A DNA stretch of 64,000 bases from the NCBI RefSeq assembly GCF_039679125.1, contig NZ_CP155551.1:4233416-4297415 (forward strand). The letters run 5' to 3'. A model generated the notes under the pieces. That model searched no databases. It was not told the origin of the DNA and saw only the letters and a list, made by a program, of their open reading frames with translations. Source of the DNA: Blastococcus sp. HT6-4 (GTDB taxonomy: Bacteria; Actinomycetota; Actinomycetes; Mycobacteriales; Geodermatophilaceae). This document shows positions 28,331-37,138 of this stretch, piece by piece. Made by a program: the position numbers and the translations under genes. How positions within the stretch are numbered: position 1 is the first letter of the stretch; each line of letters begins with the position of its first letter.

Positions 28331-29701
28331 CTAGTTGGCCATGTCCACGAAGCGGCTGTAGTGGCCCTGGAAGGCGACGGTGACGTTCGCGGTGGGGCCG
28401 TTGCGGTGCTTGACCAGCATGATGTCGGCCTCGCCGGCCCGCGGAGACTCCTTCTCGTACATGTCCTCGCGGTGGATCATCATGACCATGTCGGCGTCCT
28501 GCTCGATGGAGCCGGACTCACGGAGGTCGGAGAGCATCGGCTTCTTGTCCTGCCGCTGCTCCGAGCCACGGTTGAGCTGCGACATCGCGATGACCGGGAC
28601 CTCGAGCTCCTTGGCCAGCAGCTTGAGCGCACGGGAGAACTCCGAGACCTCCTGCTGGCGGCTCTCGACCTTCTTGCCCGAGGTCATGAGCTGGAGGTAG
28701 TCGATGACGATGAGCTTGAGGTCGTTGCGCTGCTTGAGCCGCCGCGCCTTGGCGCGGATCTCCATCATCGTCATGTTGGGCGAGTCGTCGATGTAGAGCG
28801 GCGCGTCGGCCACCTCGCCCATCCGGCGGGCCAGCTTCGCCCAGTCCTCGTCGGACAGCGTGCCGGCGCGCATGTGGTGCAGCGGCACCTTCGCCTCGGC
28901 CGACAGCAGACGCATCGTGATCTCGTGCTTGCTCATCTCCAGCGAGAAGATGCAGGCCGGCATGCCGTGCTTCACCGTCGCCGACCGCGCGATGTCCAGG
29001 CCCAGGGTCGACTTCCCGACACCGGGCCGGGCCGCGATGACGACCATCTGGCCGGCCTGCAGGCCGTTGGTGAGCTCGTCGAGATCGCGGATCCCGGTGG
29101 GCACGCCGCGGGCGGTGCCGCCGCGGGAGGCGATGGCGTCCAGCTCGTCCATGGTCGGCTGCAGGACGTCCTCGAGGCGCGAGTAGTCCTCGCTCATGCG
29201 CTTCTCGGTGACGTCGTAGATCTCCTGCTGGGCGCGGTCGACGATGTCGTCGACGTCGCCCTTGCCACCGGCCGCGCCGTAGCCCAGCTGCACCACGCGG
29301 GTACCGGCCTCGACCAGCCGGCGCAGCACCGCCTGCTCGGCGACGATCGCCGCGTAGTACCCGGCGTTGGCCGCCGTCGGCGTGGACTGGATGAGCGTGT
29401 GCAGGTAGACCGCGCCGCCCATCTTCGACAGCTGGTCGGTGCGGTTGAGCTCGGCGGCGACGGTGATGGCGTCGGCCGGCTCACCCCGCCCGTAGAGGTC
29501 GAGGATGCAGTCGAAGATCACCTGGTGCGCCGGCCGGTAGAAGTCGTTGCCGTGCAGGACCTCCACCACGTCGGCGACCGCGTCCTTGCTCAGCAGCATG
29601 CCGCCGAGCACCGACTGCTCCGCCGCGACGTCCTGCGGGGGCTGCCGGTCGTACTCCGGCGCCGCTGCGGACGGTCGGCTGAACTCGTCGGCCACCGCCA
29701 C
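28331..29701 (-). CDS. dnaB: Replicative DNA helicase
   Basis: 456 residues, the ordinary length with no intein. The N-terminal primase-binding domain (AAEQSVLGGMLLSKDAVADV) is followed by a RecA-like motor with Walker A ARPGVGKST (K230), a DYLQLM Walker B segment, and the AMSQLNRGSEQR and arginine-finger regions. DnaB unwinds DNA at replication forks as a hexamer and is loaded at the origin. GTG 29701 is chosen because GGAGG stands 7 bases upstream. The upstream gap holds a perfect DnaA box. Next to the rpsF-rplI operon, as in many actinobacteria. Confidence 0.97.
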   Translation of the reverse strand: MAVADEFSRPSAAAPEYDRQPPQDVAAEQSVLGGMLLSKDAVADVVEVLHGNDFYRPAHQVIFDCILDLYGRGEPADAITVAAELNRTDQLSKMGGAVYLHTLIQSTPTAANAGYYAAIVAEQAVLRRLVEAGTRVVQLGYGAAGGKGDVDDIVDRAQQEIYDVTEKRMSEDYSRLEDVLQPTMDELDAIASRGGTARGVPTGIRDLDELTNGLQAGQMVVIAARPGVGKSTLGLDIARSATVKHGMPACIFSLEMSKHEITMRLLSAEAKVPLHHMRAGTLSDEDWAKLARRMGEVADAPLYIDDSPNMTMMEIRAKARRLKQRNDLKLIVIDYLQLMTSGKKVESRQQEVSEFSRALKLLAKELEVPVIAMSQLNRGSEQRQDKKPMLSDLRESGSIEQDADMVMMIHREDMYEKESPRAGEADIMLVKHRNGPTANVTVAFQGHYSRFVDMAN

Positions 29702-30312
29702 GGGGGTACCTCCATCTCCTTGCGGGCGCGCTCGCATGACCACTGCGCGCAGGGGAAGTACGCGAGCTCGGCGAGCGACACCGGACCGAACGCCTGTTCG
29801 GCTCCTGCCTACCGGAGGGGACTGACAGTCGGAGTCCCGTCGGCGGCCAGGGAGGACGTTAGGAAGCCGGGGGAGCGGAGTCCACCACCGCTGTGCACGT
29901 CGATCTGCACAACTTGTGGACAAGTCGGTGGACGGAGGCGTGTCGACATGTGGAGGAATCGGGGGACGCCGCCGGCAAGCCGCCCCCGGCACCCGGGCTG
30001 ACCTGCACGGACGCCGCACGGGGCATGTGGACGGAAGAAAGTCCGGAAGAATTTTCCTGGCGTCGCACCACGTGTCACAGCGGTGTTCCCGCGCGCCCCG
30101 GCCGGTCGCCTGCCGCCACCAGTGGTGCCCGCGCACGGCGCTGAGCGGCCCCTCGGGGTCCCGGAGGTGGCCGGGCCCGAGGACAACGAGGGGCCGGCGC
30201 CCCGGGCGCCCCCGAGGCCGGCTCAGCGGCCCGGCGGGCGTCACGTGCCCCGGGGCCCCGGCACCGGCTCGGCTACCCGGCCGGCGTCGGGGGGTGCCGG
30301 TTCCCGGAGATG
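29702..30312. promoter_or_regulatory. Gene-free region upstream of dnaB with DnaA-box-like sequences
   Basis: About 600 bases with no credible gene. TTGTCCACA, the consensus DnaA box, is present on the minus strand at 29915-29923 inside the near-palindrome CTTGTGGACAAG. A second, CCGTCCACA (minus, 30026-30034), is close, next to an unusually AT-rich GAATTTTCC. This suggests that DnaA or replication state may control dnaB. The leftmost 100 bases before dnaB and the GC-rich right half show nothing else recognisable. Confidence 0.5.
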
Positions 30313-30352
30313 CCACGAGGGGCGCCGGACCGTGGTCCGACGCCCCTCGTGG
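30313..30352 (-). terminator. Terminator after the rpsF-rplI operon
   Basis: CCACGAGGGGCG (30313-30324) pairs with CGCCCCTCGTGG (30341-30352). An inner GGACC/GGTCC helix extends it. It lies 17 bases past the rplI stop on the minus strand. Confidence 0.85.
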
Positions 30353-30368
30353 GCCGTGCTGGTTGCTC

Positions 30369-30815
30369 CTAGCCGGCGACGACCTCGATGGCCAGCTGCG
30401 TCGAGACCTCGGGGTGCACCCGCACGGTGACGGTGTGCTCTCCCGTGGTCTTGATGCTGCTGGGCAGCTCGATCCGGCGGCGGTCGAGCTCCGGGCCACC
30501 GGCGGCGGTCACCGCGGCGGCGACGTCGGCGGTCGTGACCCGGCCGAACAGCCGGCCGCCGTCACCGGCGCGGGCCGGCACACGGACGGTCAGGCCCGAC
30601 AGACGACCGGCCACGGCCTGCGCCTCCTCGAGGGAGCGCACGTCGCGGGTGGCACGCGCCCGCCGCAGGGACTCGACCTGCTTCTCGGCACCGCGGGTGG
30701 CCACGATGGCCAGCCCGCGGGGCAGGAGGTAGTTGCGGCCGTAGCCGCCCTTGACCTCGACGGTGTCGCCGGAGGACCCGAGACCGGTGACCTCCTGCGT
30801 GAGGATCAGCTTCAT
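30369..30815 (-). CDS. rplI: 50S ribosomal protein L9
   Basis: 148 residues. The N-terminal rRNA-binding domain begins [21 protein letters not shown] with the family signature [16 protein letters not shown] connecting helix and a C-terminal domain ([18 protein letters not shown]) follow. L9 stabilises the L1 stalk base and helps maintain reading frame. I start at 30815 to match the family; an ATG three codons upstream (30824) is also possible. It follows rpsR by 11 bases. Confidence 0.96.
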   Translation of the reverse strand: MKLILTQEVTGLGSSGDTVEVKGGYGRNYLLPRGLAIVATRGAEKQVESLRRARATRDVRSLEEAQAVAGRLSGLTVRVPARAGDGGRLFGRVTTADVAAAVTAAGGPELDRRRIELPSSIKTTGEHTVTVRVHPEVSTQLAIEVVAG

Positions 30816-30826
30816 GGTGCTCATGA

Positions 30827-31063
30827 TCAGCGCGCCGTGGAGGTGTAGGGCAGCAGCGCCATCTCACGGCTGTTCTTGACCGCCGTGGCGACGTCACGCT
30901 GGTGCTGGCTGCAGTTGCCGCTCACGCGGCGGGCACGGATCTTGCCGCGGTCGGAGATGAACTTCCGCAGCAGGGTCGTGTCCTTGTAGTCGACGTAGGT
31001 CGCCTTGTCCTTGCAGAACTGGCAGACCTTCTTCTTGGGCTTCCGAACAGGGGGCTTGGGCAC
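30827..31063 (-). CDS. rpsR: 30S ribosomal protein S18
   Basis: 78 residues, full length. It contains CQFC and a later C in [10 protein letters not shown], the cysteine-bearing (probably zinc-binding) form of S18 found in actinobacteria, which often have a second cysteine-free paralogue elsewhere. The basic N-terminus [11 protein letters not shown] fits. It pairs with S6 in the platform of the small subunit, and both are encoded in this operon. Confidence 0.97.
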   Translation of the reverse strand: MPKPPVRKPKKKVCQFCKDKATYVDYKDTTLLRKFISDRGKIRARRVSGNCSQHQRDVATAVKNSREMALLPYTSTAR

Positions 31064-31101
31064 CTGGTTCTCCAGAGAGATTCAGTCAGAGAGGAAGAGG
31101 A

Positions 31102-31596
31102 TCAGAACGGCGGTTCGTCCGACGGTCCGGCGGGCGTCGACCACGGGTCGCTCGCCCCGCCGCCACCGCCACCACCGAAGCCGCCACCGCCACCGCCACC
31201 GCCGCCACCGAAGCCGCCGCCGCCGTCACCGCGGGAGGCCTTGGTGACCTTCGCGGTGGCGTAGCGCAGGGACGGGCCGATCTCGTCGACCTCGAGCTCG
31301 ATGACGGTGCGCTTCTCGCCTTCCTTCGTGTCGAAGGAACGCTGCTTGAGACGGCCGCTGACGATGACCCGCGACCCGCGGGTGAGCGACTCGGCGACGT
31401 TCTCCGCGGCCTGCCGCCAGACGTTGCAGCGGAGGAACAGCGCTTCGCCGTCCTTCCACTCCTGGGACTGGCGGTCGAAGGTGCGCGGCGTCGACGCGAC
31501 GGTGAAGTTCGCGACGGCGGCGCCCGACGGCGTGAAGCGCAGCTCCGGATCGGCGGTCAGGTTGCCGACGACGGTGATGACGGTTTCGCCGGCCAT
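31102..31596 (-). CDS. ssb: Single-stranded DNA-binding protein
   Basis: 164 residues. An OB fold ([50 protein letters not shown]) precedes a glycine-rich linker of about 25 residues and the acidic tip SDEPPF that recruits repair and replication partners. It binds ssDNA as a tetramer. ATG 31596 overlaps the end region of rpsF (2-base gap); GAGGT lies about 9 bases upstream inside rpsF. Placing Ssb between S6 and S18 is standard in bacteria. Confidence 0.96.
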   Translation of the reverse strand: MAGETVITVVGNLTADPELRFTPSGAAVANFTVASTPRTFDRQSQEWKDGEALFLRCNVWRQAAENVAESLTRGSRVIVSGRLKQRSFDTKEGEKRTVIELEVDEIGPSLRYATAKVTKASRGDGGGGFGGGGGGGGGGFGGGGGGGASDPWSTPAGPSDEPPF

Positions 31597-31598
31597 GG

Positions 31599-31886
31599 TC
31601 AGTGGACCTCGGGGCGCATCAGCTTCGTGCGCAGGACCGACTCGTTCAGGTTCAGCTGGCGGTCCAGCTCGGCGACCGCAGCCGGCTCGGCCTGGATGTC
31701 GATGACCGCGTAGATGCCTTCGACCTGCTTCTTGATCTCGTAGGCCATGCGGCGACGGCCCCAGATCTCGGTCTTGACGGTGCCACCGGAGTTGGTGACG
31801 ACGGTCAGGAACCGGTCGAGCGAGGGCGCGATCGTGCGCTCCTCGAGATCGGGGTCGAGGATGACCATCAGTTCGTAGTTGCGCAT
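31599..31886 (-). CDS. rpsF: 30S ribosomal protein S6
   Basis: 95 residues, family length. The protein starts [18 protein letters not shown] and contains the conserved [19 protein letters not shown], the ferredoxin-like fold that pairs with S18. First gene of the operon rpsF-ssb-rpsR-rplI. AGGAGG sits about 12 bases before ATG 31886, slightly far. The 5' untranslated stretch holds a CTGCAG-based hairpin followed by CCGCCGAG, a position where S6-S18 autoregulatory motifs are known in other bacteria; that role is inference. Confidence 0.96.
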   Translation of the reverse strand: MRNYELMVILDPDLEERTIAPSLDRFLTVVTNSGGTVKTEIWGRRRMAYEIKKQVEGIYAVIDIQAEPAAVAELDRQLNLNESVLRTKLMRPEVH

Positions 31887-31941
31887 GGAGAAACCCCACC
31901 TCCTCTGGTCTCGGCGGCTGCAGCACATCTGCAGCAGGAGG

Positions 31942-31969
31942 GTCGTACATGCGTCGCGCGCCCCGACAA
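31942..31969 (-). promoter_or_regulatory. Promoter of the rpsF operon
   Basis: On the minus strand TTGTCG (31964-31969) and TACGAC (31942-31947) are 16 bases apart, a fair housekeeping-sigma match about 56 bases before ATG of rpsF. This leaves a short leader with a hairpin. Confidence 0.5.
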
Positions 31970-32134
31970 GAGCCGGAACGCGCGGGTCCAGGCTACCAGC
32001 GGCCCGGCACCGGCGACCAGGAGCCGTCCGGGTGACCGGCCCGGCCGCCCTGCGACACCCCGTCACGCCCTCCACGATGATGGGCACCAGGCGGGCCGGG
32101 AACGACCCGGGGTGCCGCAGCAGGTGGAGGAGAC

Positions 32135-32947
32135 ATGGGTTCGCACCCGATCGGCGTCCACGTCGGCCCCGGGCTCACCGACGACGGCGAGCTCGACCGC
32201 GGTGGTCCGCTGGCCCGCGCGGCGGAGCTCGGCGCCGACGGCGTCCAGGTCTTCCTGGCCGATCCGCAGGGCTGGAAGGCGCCGAAGCCCCGGCCCGACG
32301 CCGCCGACCTGCTGTCCTCCGACGTCGCCGTCCACGTGCACGCCCCCTACGTGCTCAACGTGGCGACGACGAACAACCGGATCCGGATCCCCAGCCGCAA
32401 GCTCCTCGGCGCGCACGCGACGGCGGCGGCGGGCATCGGCGCCCGGGGGCTGGTGGTCCACGGCGGGCACGTGCTGGCCACGGACGACCCCGCGGTGGGG
32501 GTGGACAACTGGCGCAAGACCTTCGCCCGGCAGTACGAGGACGGCGGGTTCCCGGTGCCGGTGCTGGTCGAGAACACCGCCGGCGGCGGCAACGCGATGG
32601 CCCGTGACCTCGACGCCGTGGGGCGGCTGTGGGACGCGGTCGGCGGGTTCGGCGCCGGATTCGTGCTCGACACCTGCCACGCCTGGGCCGCGGGCTGGGA
32701 CCTCACCACCGTCGTCGACGACGTCCGGGCGGTCACCGGCCGGATCGACCTGCTGCACCTCAACAACAGCCGGGACCCCGCCGGCTCCGGCCGGGACCGG
32801 CACGCGCCGCTGGCCGCGGGCGAGATCCCGGCGGAGCTGCTGCTGCACGTGGCCCGGGCCGCCGACTGCCCGGTCGTGCTCGAGACCCCGGGGGACACCG
32901 CCTCCCACGCCGAGGAGATCGCACTGCTGCGCGAGGCGCTGGCCTAG
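32135..32947 (+). CDS. Endonuclease IV-like AP endonuclease (TIM barrel)
   Basis: 270 residues of the xylose-isomerase-like barrel. Metal-ligand motifs of AP endonuclease family 2 are in place: [38 protein letters not shown] and [18 protein letters not shown]. Endonuclease IV cuts DNA 5' to abasic sites and removes 3' blocks, using three zinc ions. The identity to true Nfo is good by motif but not certain. GGAGGAGA precedes ATG 32135. Its stop codon shares the palindrome CTAG with the stop of the convergent gene. Confidence 0.88.
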   Translation: MGSHPIGVHVGPGLTDDGELDRGGPLARAAELGADGVQVFLADPQGWKAPKPRPDAADLLSSDVAVHVHAPYVLNVATTNNRIRIPSRKLLGAHATAAAGIGARGLVVHGGHVLATDDPAVGVDNWRKTFARQYEDGGFPVPVLVENTAGGGNAMARDLDAVGRLWDAVGGFGAGFVLDTCHAWAAGWDLTTVVDDVRAVTGRIDLLHLNNSRDPAGSGRDRHAPLAAGEIPAELLLHVARAADCPVVLETPGDTASHAEEIALLREALA

Positions 32948-34509
32948 CGTCCGTCCTCCCTCAGCCGGGAGCGTCCTCCCGCACGGTCCACGCCGAGGGA
33001 GGACGCTTCATGATCACGGGAGCTGATCGTGGCGCCCCGGGCGCAGGAGAAGCGGTCGGGGGCCCGGTCCAGCGGCCCGCCGGCCGGATCGTCGACACCG
33101 GGCCAGCTGGTCCGCACGACGTCGCGGTCCGGCTGCAGCACCTCCCGGACGACGAGCGCCATGAGCACGACGACGGCGACGTCGCGGACGACGACCCCGA
33201 GGAAGAACCACTCGACGCCGATCCCGCGGTTGTCGGTCCCCAGGTAGTGCAGCATCGTCACCACCCAGACCAGGACCTCGGTGACCTGCCAGACGAGGGC
33301 CGACCGCCAGCGGGGACGGGCGAGCACGAGCAGCGGCAGCAGCCACAGCGAGAACTGCGGGCTCCACACCTTGTTGAGCAGGAGGAACCCGGCGACCAGC
33401 AGGAAGGCGACCTGGCCCACCCGCGGCCGCACCGGCGCCGCCAGCGTCAGCCAGGTGACCCCCGCCGCCAGGCCGAGCAGCACGACGGTGACCACGGCGT
33501 TGAGCACCTCGGGGGTCTGCCCCTCGGCCAGCTGCCCGTCGAGCACGCGGCCGCCGCTGACGTGCAGCGCGAGGTTCCACAGCGTCTCGGGGTTGGCCGG
33601 TCGCTCCCGGCTGAAGACGAAGAACCGGCTCCAGTTCTCCGGGGACAGCAGCGCCACCGGCAGGTTGACCGCCACCCACGCCGCCAGGGCGGCGCCGGCG
33701 GTGGTGGCCCACGCCCGCAGCCGCCCGGCGCGCAGGCACAGCACGAACAGCGCCCCCAGCAGGAGCAGCGGGTAGAACTTCGCCGCGACCGCCAGGCCGA
33801 GGAGGACGCCGGCCAGCACCGGCCGGTGCCGCGCCCATGCGGCCAGGGCGCCGGTCGCGAGCGCCACGGCCAGCAGATCCCAGTTGGTGAAGGCGTGCAC
33901 CAGCAGCAGGGGGGACAGGCCGATCATCGCCGCGTCCCACGGCCGCCGGCCCGTGAGCGCCAGCGTGGCGCGCACGACGAGGAAGGCGCACAGGGTCAGC
34001 AGCAGGCACGTGACGACGTAGAAGCTCTGCACCGGCGGCACCTCGGGCAGCACCTCCGAGGCGGTGGCGGCACGGTCGTAGCCCGCCGACACCGCCGCCG
34101 CGGCCGCCATGAGACCACCGGTGAGCACCGGGTACTCCACGGCCGAGTCCAGGTAGGGGATCGCGCCGTCGTCGAGGCCGTGCAGGTCGAACAGCGGGAC
34201 GGCGTCCGCGTAGCAGAGGTGCGTGTACTGGACGCTCCCCGCCCAGTTGCCGTCGGCGCACGGGGCCTGCTTGATCCAGGCCAGCGCCAGGGTGAGCGTG
34301 GCGAACAGCAGGCAGACGCGCAGCGGCGTCCAGAACAGCGCCCGCCCGGTGACGGCGAACCGTCCCCAGGGGCCACCCACCGCCTCGCTGGCCTGTGCCA
34401 CGACCGGGTCGGTCCAGGACGGCACGACCCGGTCCGGTCCGCCGGTTCCACGTGGAACGAGCACGGGCCCGTCCGCGGTGGCGGACGGGCCCGTGGTGGT
34501 GCTGCTCAT
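32944..34509 (-). CDS. GT87-family (DUF2029) membrane glycosyltransferase
   Basis: 521 residues with roughly ten membrane helices and the GT-C features DSAVEYPVLTGG (the acidic catalytic-loop region) and AVAAKFYPLLLLGAL. GT87 enzymes in actinobacteria transfer mannose from polyprenyl-phosphate-mannose onto cell-envelope glycolipids; the acceptor here is unknown. It lies 22 bases downstream of ponA, as its homologue does beside ponA1 in mycobacteria. The first 30 codons contain a strong hairpin and a perfect parS site, so a later start is possible; I keep ATG 34509. The basic C-tail is unusually long. Confidence 0.85.
   Translation of the reverse strand: MSSTTTGPSATADGPVLVPRGTGGPDRVVPSWTDPVVAQASEAVGGPWGRFAVTGRALFWTPLRVCLLFATLTLALAWIKQAPCADGNWAGSVQYTHLCYADAVPLFDLHGLDDGAIPYLDSAVEYPVLTGGLMAAAAAVSAGYDRAATASEVLPEVPPVQSFYVVTCLLLTLCAFLVVRATLALTGRRPWDAAMIGLSPLLLVHAFTNWDLLAVALATGALAAWARHRPVLAGVLLGLAVAAKFYPLLLLGALFVLCLRAGRLRAWATTAGAALAAWVAVNLPVALLSPENWSRFFVFSRERPANPETLWNLALHVSGGRVLDGQLAEGQTPEVLNAVVTVVLLGLAAGVTWLTLAAPVRPRVGQVAFLLVAGFLLLNKVWSPQFSLWLLPLLVLARPRWRSALVWQVTEVLVWVVTMLHYLGTDNRGIGVEWFFLGVVVRDVAVVVLMALVVREVLQPDRDVVRTSWPGVDDPAGGPLDRAPDRFSCARGATISSRDHEASSLGVDRAGGRSRLREDGR
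34445..34458. promoter_or_regulatory. Predicted parS site (perfect palindrome)
   Basis: GTTCCACGTGGAAC in the 5' end of the GT87 gene, identical to the sites at 12231, 44853 and 59901. Confidence 0.75.
34462..34495. terminator. Strong hairpin between ponA and GT87 body
   Basis: CACGGGCCCGTCCGC (34462-34476) pairs perfectly with 34481-34495, loop GGTG. On the transcript it begins 36 bases after the ponA stop, where a terminator would be expected, yet it falls within codons 6-15 of the assigned GT87 frame. It may attenuate GT87 or show that GT87 starts later. Confidence 0.5.
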
Positions 34510-34531
34510 GACGATCAGTCTGCGGGACGGA

Positions 34532-36997
34532 TCACCCGGGAGCCGGTGACGTGACCTCCGGCGCGGGTGCGCCGCCCTGGGGATCCGTCTGCGGCCCGTT
34601 GCCCGGGGGATTCACGGTCGTCGTGGGCGTCGGCTCCGCCTCCGGGGCCGTGGTCACGTTCGGGTCCGTCGGCGCGAAGTCCTGGCTGTCCGGAACGCCG
34701 TCCCCGTCCGTGTCGGCCGGGCGCGTCGTCACGTTGGGGTCCCTCGGCGCGAAGTCCCGGTTGTCCGGGACGCCGTCCCCATCGGTGTCGACGACGACCG
34801 GCTCGGGCGCCTGCGTGACCACCGGCTCCGGCTCGGGGGTGGGGTCCGGGGTCGGCTCGGGCACGCCCTGGCCGGTGTCGCCCTTGATCAGCGCCCGGTC
34901 CGGCAGGTCCTCCTCGGGGACGTCGGAGAGGACCGCGTTCATGAACCGCTGCCAGATCGCACCGGGCAGCCCCGAGCCGTAGACGATCCCGCCGTCGGAG
35001 TTGACGATCGGGTCGCTGGGCGAGTCGTTGCCCATCCACACCGCCGTCGCGATGGACGGCGTGTACCCGACCATCCAGGCGTCGGAGTTGTCCTCCCCCT
35101 GGCCCTGGGTGCCCGTCTTGCTGGCCACCTCGCGGCCGCCGTCGAGCGAGCGGCGGGAGTAGGAGGCGACGTCCTTGAGCGCGACGGTCACGTCGTTGAC
35201 CACGTCGCTGCGCAGCACCTGCTCCCCGGCCGCACCGGTGTTCTCCAGCAGCACGGTGCCCGCGCCGTCGGTGACCCGCGAGACGAAGTAGGCGTCGCGG
35301 AAGACGCCGCCGGCGGCGAGGGTGGCGAAGCCCTGCGCCTGGTCGAACGGGCGGAGCTCGTACTCGCCGATGCCGATGGAGGAACCGGTCGCGCCCTCGC
35401 TGTTGGCGAGCACGGTGTCACCGGCCAGGTTGCCCTCCTCCCACGTCTCCGGCAGGCCGGTGGCGGCCCGGATCGTCTCGCGGACGTTCTCCGGGCCCAC
35501 CTCGTAGGCCAGCCCGTAGTACGTGGTGTTGAGCGACCTGGTCATCGCCTCCGTGAGCGTGCACGCGGCGCAGCTGGTGCCGCCGGAGTTGACGACCTCC
35601 TTCGTGCGGTCGGGGAACGTCTGCGGGGAGCTGCCGTCACGTCGCGCCTGGATGCCGATGCCCTGCTCCAGGGCGGTGGCGAGGACGTAGGGCTTCACCG
35701 ACGAGCCCGGCTGCCGCTGCGCCTGCGCGTAGTCGAGGTCGACACCGCTGTTGCCGCCGTAGTAGGCGACCACCGCACCGCTGCGCGGATCGATCGCGAC
35801 CAGGGCCTCGCGGAGCCCCTCCGGCTCGCCGGCCATCACCTCGGCGACGCTGGCCTCGGCGGCGTCCTGCGCGGGCTGGCTGATCGTGGTGGTGATCTGC
35901 AGGCCACCGGCGCTGATCTGCTGCTCGTCGTAGCCGCGCGCCATCAGCTCTTCCTTGACCTGCTGGACGATCAGGCCCTCCGGCCCCTCGGGCACGCCCA
36001 GGGGCGTGTCACCCCGGGGCAGCACCTCCGGGTACACCGACGCCTCGCGCTCCTCCGGGGTGAGCCAGCCCTCCTCGAGCATCGCGTCGAGCACCAGGGC
36101 CCAGCGGTCCCGGGCGCCCTCGGGGTTGGTCTCCGGGTCGTTGCCGGAAGGACTGCGGATGAGGACGGCGAGCACCGCCCCCTGCTGGGGCGTGAGCTCG
36201 GCAGCGGGGACGCCGAAGTAGGTCTCGGCGGCGGCCTCGATCCCGTAGGCGCCCCGGCCGTAGTAGATCGTGTTCAGGTAGTTCTCGAGGATCTGCTCCT
36301 TCGAGAAGTTGTTGTCCAGCTTGATGGCCAGGAAGAGCTCCTGGAACTTGCGGCTGAGCGTCTGCTCCGACGTCAGGAACGCGTTCTTCACGTACTGCTG
36401 GGTGATCGTCGAACCGCCCTGCGTCGACCCGCCGGTCAGGTTGTTGTAGGCCGCCCGCACGATGCCGGTGAAGGAGATGCCGGGGTCGGTGTAGAAGCTG
36501 CGGTTCTCCGCGGCGAGGACGGCGTTCTGCGCGGCCTCGCTGACCTGGTCGAGCGAGACGTTCGTGCGGTTCTCGTCGCCGAGCCGGGCCATCTCGGTGA
36601 CGCCGTCGGAGTAGTACATGACGGTCGTCTGCTTGGTGGAGACCGAGTCGGGGCTCGGCACCTCGGTGGTGGCGTACACGACCCCCACGAAGACGCAGAG
36701 CAGGGCCAGCAGACCGCCCATGACGGCCGCGGTGATCTTCAGCCGGCGGTTGCGGCGCTGCTTCTTGGTCCGCGCGGTCTTCGCCTTGGTGCCGGGCCGG
36801 GCGGGCGGGCGGCCGGAGCCGCCGGCCCCGGCGCGCGCGGCGCCGGTGCCCCCACGGGAGGCGCTGGTGCGGGCGCGTCCGGCGGGCGGACGGCCCCCGC
36901 CCCCACCGGTGCTGCGGGTACGGGCGGCCGGCGGCCGGCGGACCGATCCCGCCCGCGGAGCGACGGGTGAGGTCTCGTCGTGGCTGGGCACGAGCAC
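34532..36997 (-). CDS. ponA: Bifunctional class A penicillin-binding protein
   Basis: 821 residues. Polymerises and cross-links peptidoglycan. An Arg/Gly/Pro-rich cytoplasmic tail of about 85 residues is followed by one membrane anchor (ITAAVMGGLLALLCVFVGVV). The GT51 transglycosylase has AAENRSFYTDPG and GGSTITQQYVKN. The transpeptidase has S432-S-V-K435, SLN and K627-T-G. After a Pro/Glu linker the C-terminus has two DTDGDGVPD-type calcium-binding (thrombospondin type 3-like) repeats, unusual in PBPs, then a Pro/Thr tail. GTG 36997 has AGGAAGG just upstream. Likely phosphorylated on the tail by a PknB-type kinase, as in relatives (inference). Confidence 0.94.
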   Translation of the reverse strand: MLVPSHDETSPVAPRAGSVRRPPAARTRSTGGGGGRPPAGRARTSASRGGTGAARAGAGGSGRPPARPGTKAKTARTKKQRRNRRLKITAAVMGGLLALLCVFVGVVYATTEVPSPDSVSTKQTTVMYYSDGVTEMARLGDENRTNVSLDQVSEAAQNAVLAAENRSFYTDPGISFTGIVRAAYNNLTGGSTQGGSTITQQYVKNAFLTSEQTLSRKFQELFLAIKLDNNFSKEQILENYLNTIYYGRGAYGIEAAAETYFGVPAAELTPQQGAVLAVLIRSPSGNDPETNPEGARDRWALVLDAMLEEGWLTPEEREASVYPEVLPRGDTPLGVPEGPEGLIVQQVKEELMARGYDEQQISAGGLQITTTISQPAQDAAEASVAEVMAGEPEGLREALVAIDPRSGAVVAYYGGNSGVDLDYAQAQRQPGSSVKPYVLATALEQGIGIQARRDGSSPQTFPDRTKEVVNSGGTSCAACTLTEAMTRSLNTTYYGLAYEVGPENVRETIRAATGLPETWEEGNLAGDTVLANSEGATGSSIGIGEYELRPFDQAQGFATLAAGGVFRDAYFVSRVTDGAGTVLLENTGAAGEQVLRSDVVNDVTVALKDVASYSRRSLDGGREVASKTGTQGQGEDNSDAWMVGYTPSIATAVWMGNDSPSDPIVNSDGGIVYGSGLPGAIWQRFMNAVLSDVPEEDLPDRALIKGDTGQGVPEPTPDPTPEPEPVVTQAPEPVVVDTDGDGVPDNRDFAPRDPNVTTRPADTDGDGVPDSQDFAPTDPNVTTAPEAEPTPTTTVNPPGNGPQTDPQGGAPAPEVTSPAPG
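34652..34800. repeat. Duplicated segment encoding TSP3-like repeats of PonA
   Basis: Two near-identical stretches, roughly 34665-34720 and 34737-34792, each encode D-T-D-G-D-G-V-P-D followed by a DFAP-DPNVTT unit. A tandem duplication within the gene is the simplest origin. Confidence 0.75.
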
Positions 36998-37138
36998 CCC
37001 CCTTCCTGAACTGTCATGGTCGGCGTCCGGGCACGTGCCAGGGCGCGGTGGAACGTCTTCAGCTGTGGGTTGCGGGTCGGTCCACGTCGTCGGGGACCCG
37101 GGTCCGGGCGGGGCGCGAGCCGGCGGGCGAGCGGGGGC

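Noticed and set aside
30064..30076. CCACGTGTCAC near dnaB as parS
   Set aside because: Core only, no arm symmetry to the consensus.
31130..31220. Repeat element in ssb
   Set aside because: It is simply the Gly-codon run of the normal SSB linker.
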